Counted from the first letter of the stretch, positions 28,080 to 36,607 are shown. The stretch: DNA of 64,000 nucleotides from Sphingomonadales bacterium UBA2683 (GCA_002354635.1 DELZ01000004.1:385878-449877); one strand, 5' to 3'. The notes: generated by a model from the sequence alone, not told the origin. Numbers and translations are program-made.

Positions 28080-28148
28080 ATGTTGCCCAAAAAATGTCTG
28101 CGGCCCGAATTGGGAAAGTTCCAACCCGCGATGCATTTTTACAGATAA
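28080..28148 (+). CDS. possible 22-residue small ORF
   Basis: An ATG at 28080 follows an unusually strong ribosome-binding sequence (GGAGGAGGGAG, 28066-28076) at good spacing and opens a 22-codon frame beginning MLPKKCLRPELGKFQPAMHF. No family is recognised. It lies 54 bases after purN and before the convergent LOV-HTH gene. The ribosome site is the only support, and this could be chance. Confidence 0.3.
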   Translation: MLPKKCLRPELGKFQPAMHFYR

Positions 28149-28169
28149 ATAAAAGCCGCCAAGAAATCG

Positions 28170-28189
28170 ATACGGCCCTTGGGCCGTAT
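28170..28189. repeat. near-perfect 20-base palindrome between convergent genes
   Basis: ATACGGCCC at 28170-28178 and GGGCCGTAT at 28181-28189 form a 9-bp inverted repeat with only TT between. It lies between the convergent purN and LOV-HTH genes. It could be a weak two-way terminator or a protein-binding site; no U-tract follows on either strand, so the role is open. Confidence 0.55.
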
Positions 28190-28203
28190 GTCTGCCGACA
28201 GGC

Positions 28204-28860
28204 CTACATGCCGGCTTCGACGGCTAGCCGGACCATATCGGCGGCGCTCGGGACGTCCAGCCTTTTCATCAGAATTGAGCGATGCATTTTGATGGTGCGC
28301 TCGCTGAGACCCAATTCATGGGCAATCTGCTTGTTGAGCAGGCCTTTGGCGATAAATTGCAATACTTCCCGCTGCCGTTTCGAGAGATCTTTCACGATCG
28401 CAACCGCCCGCATCCGCCGCGGCTTGGCGAGGCTCGGGGAATCGGCATCAATTTCAACCTGCGAGCCCAGAAAATATTCCAGCTCGCCCTCTTCATCAAA
28501 CAAGGGTGCAACCAGCACGGCATTCTGGAAGGAGGTGCCATCTTTCTTGTAATTCAGTATCTCGACCAATACCGATTTTTGTTGCCGCACACCGCGCCGA
28601 ATTTCTTCGGTCAGCCAGGGTTCGGTCGCCTCACCCGCCAGAAAACGGCAATTTCGACCAATAATGAATTTTCTATCATAGCCGGTCAGTTCCTGAAACG
28701 CGTCATTGACGGCGACTATCGGATTATCGGGCAGCCGCGGATTGCTGATCACGGACGCGATCGGGCTTTTGTCGATCAACGCCATCACGGATGCCTTTGG
28801 CAAATCCGATCGGGAGATCGCCATCTGTTCTTTCTGGCTGGAATTTTGTTCGCGATCCAT
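28204..28860 (-). CDS. LOV-HTH blue-light-responsive regulator (EL222-like)
   Basis: The 218-residue protein has a LOV domain followed by a LuxR-type helix-turn-helix, the same layout as EL222 of Erythrobacter litoralis. The flavin-binding signature GRNCRFLAGEATEPWL contains the adduct-forming Cys71; NYKKDGTSFQNAVLVAPLFD and LGSQVEID complete the LOV core. The DNA-binding part begins at about residue 155 (LSKRQREVLQFIAKGL, NKQIAHELGLSERTIKMH). In EL222 blue light forms a cysteinyl-FMN bond that releases the HTH and permits DNA binding; by similarity the same should hold here. It is divergent from a diguanylate cyclase gene, with 123 bases between. Confidence 0.93.
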   Translation of the reverse strand: MDREQNSSQKEQMAISRSDLPKASVMALIDKSPIASVISNPRLPDNPIVAVNDAFQELTGYDRKFIIGRNCRFLAGEATEPWLTEEIRRGVRQQKSVLVEILNYKKDGTSFQNAVLVAPLFDEEGELEYFLGSQVEIDADSPSLAKPRRMRAVAIVKDLSKRQREVLQFIAKGLLNKQIAHELGLSERTIKMHRSILMKRLDVPSAADMVRLAVEAGM

Positions 28861-28983
28861 GATGATAAGCTACTCGATTTTCACGGTTCAAGGCAAGCGG
28901 TAGACGAATCGGAGTATATGCGTTTGCGTTTCCGCACCAGACAGTAAGGCATTTTGTTAATATCTTCCGCCTAAAATGGGAGG

Positions 28984-30195
28984 GTGAGAAAAAACGATCA
29001 GCAGGTGCAGGTCAAGCGACGCACAAACTTCAAGCTTTTTCCCGGTTCGACCGCAATCCCGCTCCCGGTTTATCGCGAATTTGTCGACATGCTCTACAGT
29101 ATGTGGCTTCCCATTTTCGGGCTGGGTGTGGTCTTCATTGCAGTCTGCATTCTGGCGGCTTTCCAACTTGGAGAACCGATTTACGGTGCGCTCGCTGCAA
29201 TAGGCGCGGTGACAATATTTCTGCGCCTTGCCGTCGTCCGGGCTTACGAACGCGCCGCGCCAGTCCGTCACATCAAAGACCTGCGGGGTTGGGAGCGGCG
29301 CTACGCGATCGGAAACTATGCATCGGCGGCACAACTGGCTCTGCTCAACGTCCTGGTGCTCGCGGTACACGATCCCCTGTTGCAGCTGATCACCGTCAGC
29401 CTGATTTTCAGCTTCGGCGCCGGCGTGGTCGCCCGGACCTCGGTCCGGCCAAAAGTCTGCGTCATAAGCCTGCTGACCGCTACTCTACCGACAATAGCGG
29501 CACTCGCCCTCCATGCGTTCGGCCCACATTCAGATGGCCTGCACATGGAAATGTATCTGGTTGAAGCCCTGCTCGTCGCGATGATCACCGGTCTTAGCCT
29601 TCAAACGGTCGCACATCTCTATCGCACGGCAGTCGAACATCACACGACAAAGCATGACTTGGGACAGCTTGCCAAACTTGATTCGCTGACCGGCCTTGCG
29701 AATCGTCTGTCGCTGCGCGAGCGGTTTAAGACATCAATAACGGCCGCGTCGCGCAATCGGCAGCTGCTCGCCGTACATATCCTCGACCTCGACGGTTTCA
29801 AGGCAGTCAATGATCACCATGGCCACCCGGTCGGAGACGCGTTGCTGCAACAGGTTGCGCGGCGGCTCGAAGCGATAGTCCGAACCGAAGACACCGTTGC
29901 AAGGCTGGGCGGCGACGAATTTGTCGTACTGCAAACCGGCCTGCTGCATGAGGATGAAGCCAAGATATTTGCCCGGCGGATCATCCGGCAGTTGAGCCTT
30001 CCTTATGGTGACGACGAGTCCATCACGGGCGTATCGGCAAGCGTCGGTATCGCGACCGCGCCCAAGCAAGGTGTTGAGCTTGAACGGCTACTCGCCTGCG
30101 CCGATGCGGCGCTCTACCGCGCAAAGACAAGCGGCAAGGCGCGCGCCAAATTCTGCAACCGCGACGATGAAGCAAAGTGCAATATCGCAGCCTGA
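28984..30195 (+). CDS. membrane-bound diguanylate cyclase (GGDEF)
   Basis: The 403-residue protein makes cyclic di-GMP from two GTP. The N-terminal half has about five hydrophobic helices between residues 40 and 212, and the C-terminal half is a GGDEF domain: DSLTGLANRL (233-242), HILDLDGFKAVNDHHGHPVG, and the active-site LGGDEF at 308-313. The inhibitory site RTED (300-303) lies exactly five residues before GGDEF, so product inhibition is expected. No EAL domain is present. The GTG at 28984 is the longest start but has its purine-rich stretch too close; GTG at 29005 or ATG codons near residue 36 are alternatives. It is divergent from the LOV-HTH gene. Confidence 0.9.
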   Translation: MRKNDQQVQVKRRTNFKLFPGSTAIPLPVYREFVDMLYSMWLPIFGLGVVFIAVCILAAFQLGEPIYGALAAIGAVTIFLRLAVVRAYERAAPVRHIKDLRGWERRYAIGNYASAAQLALLNVLVLAVHDPLLQLITVSLIFSFGAGVVARTSVRPKVCVISLLTATLPTIAALALHAFGPHSDGLHMEMYLVEALLVAMITGLSLQTVAHLYRTAVEHHTTKHDLGQLAKLDSLTGLANRLSLRERFKTSITAASRNRQLLAVHILDLDGFKAVNDHHGHPVGDALLQQVARRLEAIVRTEDTVARLGGDEFVVLQTGLLHEDEAKIFARRIIRQLSLPYGDDESITGVSASVGIATAPKQGVELERLLACADAALYRAKTSGKARAKFCNRDDEAKCNIAA

Positions 30196-30248
30196 TCTGG
30201 CTGACAAACAGGCGCTGAGGCAAGGCTGTTTGCCTTCACACACGCCGG

Positions 30249-33200
30249 CTAACGACCATCCCCGACCAGCATGAAGGGCGCCCAGGAGCTGGGATGAGCC
30301 GCCGTATCATCGTCCGGATCATTGCGCACGGCCAGCATTGCCTGGCGCAGGGCCTGAGCGCGGCTGAGCGCACCGTCCGAGAGTTCCAGAGCGACGGTTC
30401 TGCTGCTCAAGATCGCCGCCAGATCGTCACGCACCGGCCAGTGCGAGGCCAGCAGACTGCGGGCGCCGGCATAGAAGAAGGATTTTGCCAGTCCGGTCAG
30501 CCCTTCACTTCCCGCCGCTTCTCCGGCGGCGGTATTGCAGGCAGAAAGCAAGACCCAGTCCGCGTCCAGATCAAGCTGCGCGATTTCCGAGGCGGTTAGC
30601 AAACCGTCGTCATCTTCGGTCGCGGTCTGCGGTGGCGTGAACACCAGTCCGGGCTCCGACAGTCCATCCACCTCGCCCGCCAGCAATCCGTGCGTGGCAA
30701 AGGCGATGATGCGGGTACGGGACAAGTCCGTCTTTTTTATCCGGCTTTCGGTGGCATTTTCTCCGAGCATGACGGAGGCGGACGGAGCTGCCAGCGACCG
30801 GGCAATGGCGGTCAGTTCGGTTGCGGTGCCCGGCAACCGGGCCAGCTGACGAATGGCTGCAACATTGGCCAGCGAGCCGCGCATTGTATTCACACCGGTG
30901 TCGAAAGTGCCGCCGTCAAGCCCGCCGCGCGTCTCTGCGACACCCAGCAGCGCGGGATCGCCAAAGGCTGCCAGAGGTGCCCGCTGCCCCGGGCCGTTGC
31001 CGCTGCGCGTCCGCAAGAACCGCAGCGATTGGATCGAAGGGAGCTGCACAAGGGCGAACCGGTCGATAAGCCAGTCGGTGTCCCTCAGCGCCTGCAGATC
31101 GTCATCAAGACCGACCGGCGGCATGGTGACCAATATACTGGGTGGAATCCGGGCCAGCGAGCCAGCCGAAGCGATATAAACATCGGTTGCCTCGCCCAGC
31201 GTTTCCATCAGCGGCGCGATGATCTTGCGATAGAGTTCATATGCAGTGGTGCGGTCGTAATAATAGCTCCAAGGACGCGGCACCCGGCTACCGGCCGGAT
31301 CCAGATCGCGGCGAAGCTGTTTAACCGCCCCGTCGATTTCCTGCCGGCGCCAGTCCGACCGGTGCCATGTGCTACTTTCGCGCGTGACCGCAATCGCGTG
31401 CGTCCCACGCGGGCCGGGGTAGAGCAGCACAATTGCTTCGCCCTCGCCCAGCATAGCCCGCGCCTCCGTCAGCGACAGCGCGGTCGGGCGAATCAGATCG
31501 AAATAGGCGGGCGCGGCCTTGCGCAAGGCGACATCGATTTCGGCCTGACGGTCATTGGCGCGGGCCTGCGCATCATAATCGTCCAGCAAGACGGCCTGTT
31601 CGGTCGCCTCGGCCCGTTCGGCAAGCAGAGCTCCCAATCCGGCCTGTTTGACAAGCTGTTCCGCAGCCACCCGGCCGACCGCCATGGTTACGCTGCTTGT
31701 CATCGCATCCTGCAGGGCAGCAAAGGCCTCGTCCACTGATGCATCATCCCGATCGCCAGCTTCCCAAAGACTGTCGGCCAGCAAGGCATATTTTACCGGC
31801 GGCGTGATCGGGGCACCCAGAAAGCTGTCGCCGCGAATGGCCCGCTCATAGGCAGCCTGCCCGAGCTGATCGAAGCCCAGCGAGGTGCGATAGGCGCGGG
31901 TGGCGGCGACCGCACGGCGTGCCGCCTCCACCGAACGCTGGACAGGAACGCCGGCTTCCAGCAAGAGCTGGCCCAGCTTTGCATTGAGCGCGGCAAATTG
32001 GTCATATTTGTCGCCGAAGCTGAATCCGGTATCGCGCTTGTAGGCAATGGCATTGGAAAATAGAGAATCCTTGCGATTTGCCTCCGAACCGAGAATTTCG
32101 GTCAAAAGCGCGATAGCCGCCTCGGGTTGTCCGGATTTTTCCAGCGATTCGACTATTTCCGCCAGCAGCGAGAAGGTCCGGAAATTGTCGTCGCCATGGA
32201 CTTGGCGCTGGACGTTCAGGGCACGCATCATGATTTCGCGCGCCGCTTCGGGCTGGTCCTGCCGTTTCAGGGACCAGAAAAGATCGCGGAACGCATCAAA
32301 TTGCTCGTCGCTCCCGTCTCCGAACCGTTCCGTTACCAGTTCAAGCGTTGTCGAAAGGTTCCCCAGATATTCGCCGCTGTCATCGTCCAACTGCTCGCGC
32401 TGCCTTTCGAGGTCGGCAAGGCGGTCTTCCAGCGAAGCCTCGTCGGCCACCTGTACCAGTGCGCTTCCCGCTCCTCTTTCGGCCAGGAACAGGCGGGCGC
32501 GCTCTGCATTGCCGGAATCCACAGCGAGCTGGGAATAAAGCGTCAGAGCTTCCGTCACCGCCTCGATCTCCTGGCTTTCCTCGCGGTCCGCCCCGTCTCT
32601 CGAACCAGCGCCGAACCGGGTCCATCCGGATTCGCTCATGGTCAGGCGCAGCATCACTTCAAGCGCGTCCAGACGTTCCGCCTGCAGTCCCTGCTTGCCG
32701 AGCACCCCATCCAGTTCCCGCCACGCAGAACGCATCCGGAAATTGGAACAATAGCGACCGTCCTCGCGCAGGCACGGCGCGAACCGGGCCACTTGTGCGG
32801 CGAAAATCCGGCGCCGGATCGGCACAACCCGCTCTTCCGGCCCGAAACCCTCATAATAGCTCGCTGCCGCACCATCGATGGCATCGCGATAGTCGGGCAC
32901 ATCCTCGCAATCAAACCGCCATCCGGGTCCGTCGCATTCCGTCCATTTTCTTTCCAGCTCGGTGCTGACCCGGTCCAGCAGCGCCGGGACTTCCGCCCCC
33001 CGACCGGCGCGCTGCAGCGCCGCGGCGGTGGCGGTGATGTCGCTGGCAAACAAAGGCTCGTTCTGGGCACAGCCCATGATCATCATCTCGGTCACCCTGC
33101 CGCAATTCAGCACATCAAGCAGCTGCGCCTCGAACCCCCGCAACCGGGCAGCGGCAGCTTCCTTGCGGTAGCCGGTCATAGCCAGGCTCTGGGCGTATCC

Positions 33201-33593
33201 AAGGTGCGCCAGGCCGGCTTCGTAGGAATCCTTGCCGTGGAGGACTTCCGACAAGGCAATGATTTCCGGATAGAGCAGGCGCGATTCCGTCGAGCCTCCC
33301 AGATCCCGGGCATGGGCTTCCAGTTCTCTCAGATAGAGCGCGCTGTCGCTGCCATATCGGGACCGAACATAGTCCACGAGCAGTTTCGACTGGGCGGCAG
33401 CGCTGGAATCGGCGATCGGATTGGCTTCGCTGCGTATCTGCTCGGTAGCGGCGAGCAATTCGGCATAGCGGGCGTCCTCCGCTGCCGCCTGCGCTTGCTC
33501 CGGCCAGCGATATTGCGCTGCGGCCGGGTCCGCCAGACAGAGAGCGGCAAGCAGCAGGAATAGAAATCCGAGATCGCTGACAGCAAGGCGCAT
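30249..33593 (-). CDS. exported TPR-CHAT protein
   Basis: The 1114-residue protein starts with a signal peptide ending ADPAAAQ (about residue 27), then a very long helical region with tetratricopeptide-like repeats (for example LFWSLKRQDQPEAAREIMMRALNVQ), and a C-terminal CHAT domain. CHAT is a caspase-like peptidase fold; the catalytic pair is visible as His968 in IAFATHGLL and Cys1019 in VLLSACNTA, followed by GLTGLAKSFFYAGARSLLASHWPV. I chose ATG 33593, with GGAAGA upstream, because it gives a clean signal peptide; the frame extends to 33653. Substrate and role are unknown. It is a single gene convergent with the diguanylate cyclase. Confidence 0.88.
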   Translation of the reverse strand: MRLAVSDLGFLFLLLAALCLADPAAAQYRWPEQAQAAAEDARYAELLAATEQIRSEANPIADSSAAAQSKLLVDYVRSRYGSDSALYLRELEAHARDLGGSTESRLLYPEIIALSEVLHGKDSYEAGLAHLGYAQSLAMTGYRKEAAAARLRGFEAQLLDVLNCGRVTEMMIMGCAQNEPLFASDITATAAALQRAGRGAEVPALLDRVSTELERKWTECDGPGWRFDCEDVPDYRDAIDGAAASYYEGFGPEERVVPIRRRIFAAQVARFAPCLREDGRYCSNFRMRSAWRELDGVLGKQGLQAERLDALEVMLRLTMSESGWTRFGAGSRDGADREESQEIEAVTEALTLYSQLAVDSGNAERARLFLAERGAGSALVQVADEASLEDRLADLERQREQLDDDSGEYLGNLSTTLELVTERFGDGSDEQFDAFRDLFWSLKRQDQPEAAREIMMRALNVQRQVHGDDNFRTFSLLAEIVESLEKSGQPEAAIALLTEILGSEANRKDSLFSNAIAYKRDTGFSFGDKYDQFAALNAKLGQLLLEAGVPVQRSVEAARRAVAATRAYRTSLGFDQLGQAAYERAIRGDSFLGAPITPPVKYALLADSLWEAGDRDDASVDEAFAALQDAMTSSVTMAVGRVAAEQLVKQAGLGALLAERAEATEQAVLLDDYDAQARANDRQAEIDVALRKAAPAYFDLIRPTALSLTEARAMLGEGEAIVLLYPGPRGTHAIAVTRESSTWHRSDWRRQEIDGAVKQLRRDLDPAGSRVPRPWSYYYDRTTAYELYRKIIAPLMETLGEATDVYIASAGSLARIPPSILVTMPPVGLDDDLQALRDTDWLIDRFALVQLPSIQSLRFLRTRSGNGPGQRAPLAAFGDPALLGVAETRGGLDGGTFDTGVNTMRGSLANVAAIRQLARLPGTATELTAIARSLAAPSASVMLGENATESRIKKTDLSRTRIIAFATHGLLAGEVDGLSEPGLVFTPPQTATEDDDGLLTASEIAQLDLDADWVLLSACNTAAGEAAGSEGLTGLAKSFFYAGARSLLASHWPVRDDLAAILSSRTVALELSDGALSRAQALRQAMLAVRNDPDDDTAAHPSSWAPFMLVGDGR

Positions 33594-33734
33594 TGATATC
33601 TTCCCGATCCTTTCGCGAGTCTTGTCTGACCCGTCTAGGACCCGCAGCGCCAATGATCAAATCGGGCTTCCCGCCAGCCGTTCCGTATCAAGATCAGGGA
33701 CCTGCAGTAACATCTGTGCCGTTCCTTCCGGCGA

Positions 33735-34508
33735 TCAGCCAACCACGCCCTCCATCACCGATTTCGCATTATCGACCCGGATCGCCGCCCCGTTGATGAA
33801 CTTGCTTTCCTCGGATGCCAGAAACAGCACGGTGTTGGCGATATCATCCGGTTCGCCGAGCGCGCTGGGGCCCGGCCCTTCGCTGGCCGGACGCAGGTCG
33901 TCGCGGCCCATCACCTTGGGGCCGATGCCCTCCACCATCGGGGTCAGAATGCCGGCGGGATGGACACTGTTGCAGCGGATATTATATTTGTTGTTGGCGC
34001 AGTGGACGGCGACGCTGCGGGTCAGGCTCTCGATCGCGCCCTTGGCCATGGCATAGGCGACGACAATCGGCTCGCCGACGATCGAGGCGATCGAGCACAT
34101 GTTGATAATTGCCCCGCCACCCGATGCCTTCATCGCTGGCACCGCATATTTGCAGCCATAAAAAGCACCATCAGCGCTGACCGCCATGACGAAGCGATAT
34201 TCTTCGGCGGTCTGGGTCTCGATCGTGCCTGGCTCGACCACCCCGGCATTATTGACCAATATGTCGAGTCTGCCATGGCGGGAGACGACATCGGCGACCA
34301 GATCTTCCCAACCCTGCTCGTCGCGAACATCCTGGACGTGAAACTCAGCGGCATCGCCAATCTCTCCGGCCACGCGATTGCCATTTTCGGAGTCCATATC
34401 GGTCAGGATGACGGTCGCGCCCTCGCGCGTGAACATCCGGGCATCGGCTTCGCCCAGCCCCTTGGCCGCGCCTGTTATTATTGCCACTTTGCCTTGCAAT
34501 CTGCCCAT
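33735..34508 (-). CDS. short-chain dehydrogenase/reductase
   Basis: The 257-residue protein is a classical SDR: cofactor motif TGAAKGLG (residues 12-19), Asp in LTDMDSENG suggesting NAD preference, structural NNAGVV, catalytic Ser in NMCSIAS, and Tyr/Lys in YAMAKGA. The C-terminal GAAIRVDNAKS replaces the common VDGG end, so it is a somewhat divergent member. Substrate is unknown; steroid- or alcohol-type substrates are common among relatives. It is divergent from an NTF2-like gene with 84 bases between, a pairing often seen in degradation clusters. Confidence 0.88.
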   Translation of the reverse strand: MGRLQGKVAIITGAAKGLGEADARMFTREGATVILTDMDSENGNRVAGEIGDAAEFHVQDVRDEQGWEDLVADVVSRHGRLDILVNNAGVVEPGTIETQTAEEYRFVMAVSADGAFYGCKYAVPAMKASGGGAIINMCSIASIVGEPIVVAYAMAKGAIESLTRSVAVHCANNKYNIRCNSVHPAGILTPMVEGIGPKVMGRDDLRPASEGPGPSALGEPDDIANTVLFLASEESKFINGAAIRVDNAKSVMEGVVG

Positions 34509-34592
34509 GCTTTATCTCCTCCACAATCCTTGCATGGAAAGCTAGGACCAGAGTCAAATAATAACGACTGACAAAATTAGGAGATACCAGGG

Positions 34593-35090
34593 ATGTACAC
34601 ATTGGAGCAGCTGTCGGCCCGCGAAGAAATTCGCGATATCCTGCACCGTTACTGCAAGGGGATCGATCGCCGCGACTGGCCGCTGGTCCGCTCCTGCTTT
34701 GCCGATGACCATGTCCACAAACATGCCGAATATGAAGGGCCACCAGACGAATTCATCGGCTTTGCCAGTCAGGTGCTGGAGCATATTCCGGGTACCCACC
34801 ACTCGCTCTCCAACATCCATATCGCGCTGTCCGACGACGGCAACAGCGCCACCACCGAAGCCAATTTTGTCGCCTATCACTATATCGAGGCCGGTCACCC
34901 CGAATTCGCCCCCTGCCAGACCCATGGCAAGGCCACCGACTGGATCGTCGCCGGTCGCTATTGCGACACACTGGAACGCCGCGACGGCAACTGGATCATC
35001 GTCCGCCGCGAGGCTTTTCATGACTGGGAACGGTCGGAAGAGGCGACAAGCTCAGCGGTGACCGTGGGAAATCATGCAGGCGGCGATTGA
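34593..35090 (+). CDS. SnoaL/NTF2-like protein
   Basis: The 165-residue protein belongs to the NTF2-like superfamily (SnoaL_4 type), with the start YTLEQLSAREEIRDILHRYCKGIDRRDWPLV, the DEFIGFASQVLEHIPGTHHSLSN segment and the end GRYCDTLERRDGNWIIVRREAFHDW. Members of this fold include scytalone dehydratase, ketosteroid isomerase and the small subunits of ring-hydroxylating dioxygenases; many have no known role. The GGAGATACCAGGG upstream of the ATG supports the start. The neighbour on the other strand is an SDR, so both may act on the same small hydrophobic compound. Confidence 0.83.
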   Translation: MYTLEQLSAREEIRDILHRYCKGIDRRDWPLVRSCFADDHVHKHAEYEGPPDEFIGFASQVLEHIPGTHHSLSNIHIALSDDGNSATTEANFVAYHYIEAGHPEFAPCQTHGKATDWIVAGRYCDTLERRDGNWIIVRREAFHDWERSEEATSSAVTVGNHAGGD

Positions 35091-35168
35091 TTATACCAAC
35101 GTATCCGACGACGATGGCCTCCGGGCACGAATGATGCAAACATTGGCGGGCCGACCTGTCTGCCGACT

Positions 35169-35936
35169 CTAGACCAGCAGATATCCGCCATCGACCGTGA
35201 TGATTTCACCGGTCATGAATGCCCCGGCGTTGCTTGCCAGCAAGAGTGCCGGCCCCATTATATCCTCGTCATGCCCCCAGCGGTGCAGTGGTATCATTTT
35301 GATTTCCCGCTCATATTGCTCTTTATCCTGCTCAACCAGGCTGGTCATTTTGGAATGAAACCGTCCCGGCGCAATCGCGTTCACCCGAATATGATCATCG
35401 GCGAGGAGGCTGGCAAGATTCCGAGTCAGCTGGTGGATAGCCGCCTTGGAGGTACCATAGCTGATACCGCTTCCGGCACTTCCCATGATTCCGGCTATCG
35501 ATCCAATGTTGATGACGGATGCGCTTGTCTCTGCAGTCGCATTTGCTTTCAGTAGCGGCAAAAGCTGCTGCGTCAGGAAGAAAGGCGTCTTCACATTGAG
35601 ATCCATGACCTTGTCCCAGCCTATTTCAGGAAATTCTTCTACCGACGCCATCCAGCCGGTACCGGCATTATTGACCAGCACGTCGATATGTTCTTCCCGT
35701 TCCGCCAGTGCTCTTGCAAAGGCTGCGATTCCTTCTCCGCTACTCATATCGCCGGGAAGCGCGACGCATTGGCCGTTGGCGCTCAGACCAGACAGTTCCT
35801 TGGCGGTTTCTTCGCATTCTTGGGCTTTGCGAGCGGTGACGTAGACACGTTTGGCACCCGCTTCCAGAAAGGCACGTGCCATGGCTTTCCCCAAGCCCCT
35901 GGAGCCGCCAGTAACGACGCAGACTTTATCATGCAT
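35169..35936 (-). CDS. RhlG-like short-chain dehydrogenase, start region disrupted
   Basis: The 255-residue frame is an SDR with TGGSRGLG, NNAGTGW, Ser in NIGSIAG, YGTSKAA and C-terminal TVDGGYLLV; the pattern VVTGGSRGLGKAMARAFLEA and VNAIAPGRFHSKMT recalls RhlG. The ATG at 35936 has no ribosome site. A better start, ATG 35970 with AAGGAAG at 7 bases, is out of frame because CTCGATGCATGAT is present twice in tandem (35928-35953). Removing one copy would join MQNNLFS directly to MHDKVCVVTGG. So the gene has a 13-bp duplication frameshift at its start and now may depend on re-initiation. It could be a recent mutation, a phase-variable state, or an assembly artefact. Confidence 0.8.
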   Translation of the reverse strand: MHDKVCVVTGGSRGLGKAMARAFLEAGAKRVYVTARKAQECEETAKELSGLSANGQCVALPGDMSSGEGIAAFARALAEREEHIDVLVNNAGTGWMASVEEFPEIGWDKVMDLNVKTPFFLTQQLLPLLKANATAETSASVINIGSIAGIMGSAGSGISYGTSKAAIHQLTRNLASLLADDHIRVNAIAPGRFHSKMTSLVEQDKEQYEREIKMIPLHRWGHDEDIMGPALLLASNAGAFMTGEIITVDGGYLLV

Positions 35937-35953
35937 CGAGATCATGCATCGAG
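35928..35953. repeat. 13-bp perfect tandem duplication at an SDR start
   Basis: Two adjacent exact copies of ATCATGCATCGAG occupy 35928-35940 and 35941-35953. Because 13 is not a multiple of 3, they shift the reading frame between the well-placed start codon at 35970 and the body of the RhlG-like gene. Each unit contains the palindrome ATGCAT. Confidence 0.95.
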
Positions 35954-35970
35954 AATAGATTGTTTTGCAT
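35929..35970 (-). other. 13-codon upstream ORF created by the duplication
   Basis: ATG at 35970 has AAGGAAG 7 bases upstream and encodes MQNNLFSMHDLDA before TGA at 35931-35929. Its stop lies just past the internal ATG at 35936, so ribosomes ending here could re-initiate on the SDR frame. Confidence 0.6.
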
Positions 35971-36113
35971 CGGGAAACTTCCTTCAAATAGGGCGTGGAT
36001 TTTCGGCGCACGCTACACGCAATTTCTGTCAGTTGTCAGGGAGTTTCGGATAAATCTCGCAGCAAAATTTGTCGCGTAATTGGAACGCGCTTGCCCCAAC
36101 CAGCCCTCCCGAT

Positions 36114-36150
36114 AAAAAAACGCCCGGTGGCAAAAATTGCGACCGGGCGT
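36114..36150 (-). terminator. rho-independent terminator of ndk
   Basis: The inverted repeat ACGCCCGGT at 36120-36128 and ACCGGGCGT at 36142-36150 gives a 9-bp GC-rich stem with a 13-base loop; on the minus strand it runs into TTTTTTT. It lies 35 bases beyond the ndk stop codon, in the right orientation. Confidence 0.9.
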
Positions 36151-36159
36151 CCAAAAACG

Positions 36160-36179
36160 ATAGAATGGGATAGAATGGG
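36160..36179. repeat. 10-bp tandem duplication
   Basis: Two exact copies of ATAGAATGGG (36160-36169 and 36170-36179) lie between the ndk stop codon and its terminator, so they are in the ndk 3' untranslated region. Confidence 0.9.
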
Positions 36180-36184
36180 TAAGC

Positions 36185-36607
36185 TTAGCCGACGATTTCG
36201 TCATCCTTGAAGAAATAGGCGATTTCGATCGCCGCATTTTCTTCGCTGTCTGAACCGTGAACCGTGTTTGCTTCCAGGCTTTCGGCCAGTTCCTTGCGGA
36301 TCGTGCCCGGAGCAGCGTCAGCCGGGTTGGTCGCGCCCATGATGTCGCGGTTGGCCTGCATGGCATTTTCACCCTCGAGCACCTGGACGACGCAAGGGCC
36401 GCTGATCATGAAGTCGACAAGCTCGCCGAAGAAGGGGCGTTCCTTGTGCACGGCGTAAAAGCCTTCGGCCTGTTCCCGGCTCATGTGGATGCGCTTGGAT
36501 GCGACGACGCGCAGTCCGGCTTCTTCCAGCATCTTGGTGACAGCACCGGTGATGTTGCGGCGGGTAGCGTCGGGTTTAATGATCGAAAATGTCCGTGTCA
36601 CGGCCAT
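36185..36607 (-). CDS. ndk: nucleoside diphosphate kinase
   Basis: Ndk balances nucleoside triphosphate pools by passing the gamma-phosphate through a phosphohistidine. The 140-residue protein has the standard length and motifs: TFSIIKPDATRRN at the N-terminus, the nucleotide-binding MGATNPADAAPGTIRKE, and the active-site His117 in NTVHGSDSEENA. The ATG at 36607 gives the usual start. It is followed by a tandem 10-bp repeat and a strong terminator, and appears to be a single-gene unit. Confidence 0.99.
   Translation of the reverse strand: MAVTRTFSIIKPDATRRNITGAVTKMLEEAGLRVVASKRIHMSREQAEGFYAVHKERPFFGELVDFMISGPCVVQVLEGENAMQANRDIMGATNPADAAPGTIRKELAESLEANTVHGSDSEENAAIEIAYFFKDDEIVG

Noticed and set aside
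28170..28189. Palindrome as a rho-independent terminator
   Set aside because: The loop is only two bases and no U-tract follows on either strand; kept as a repeat only.
32127..33563. 478-codon open frame on the plus strand
   Set aside because: Antisense to the TPR-CHAT gene, no ribosome site and no family.
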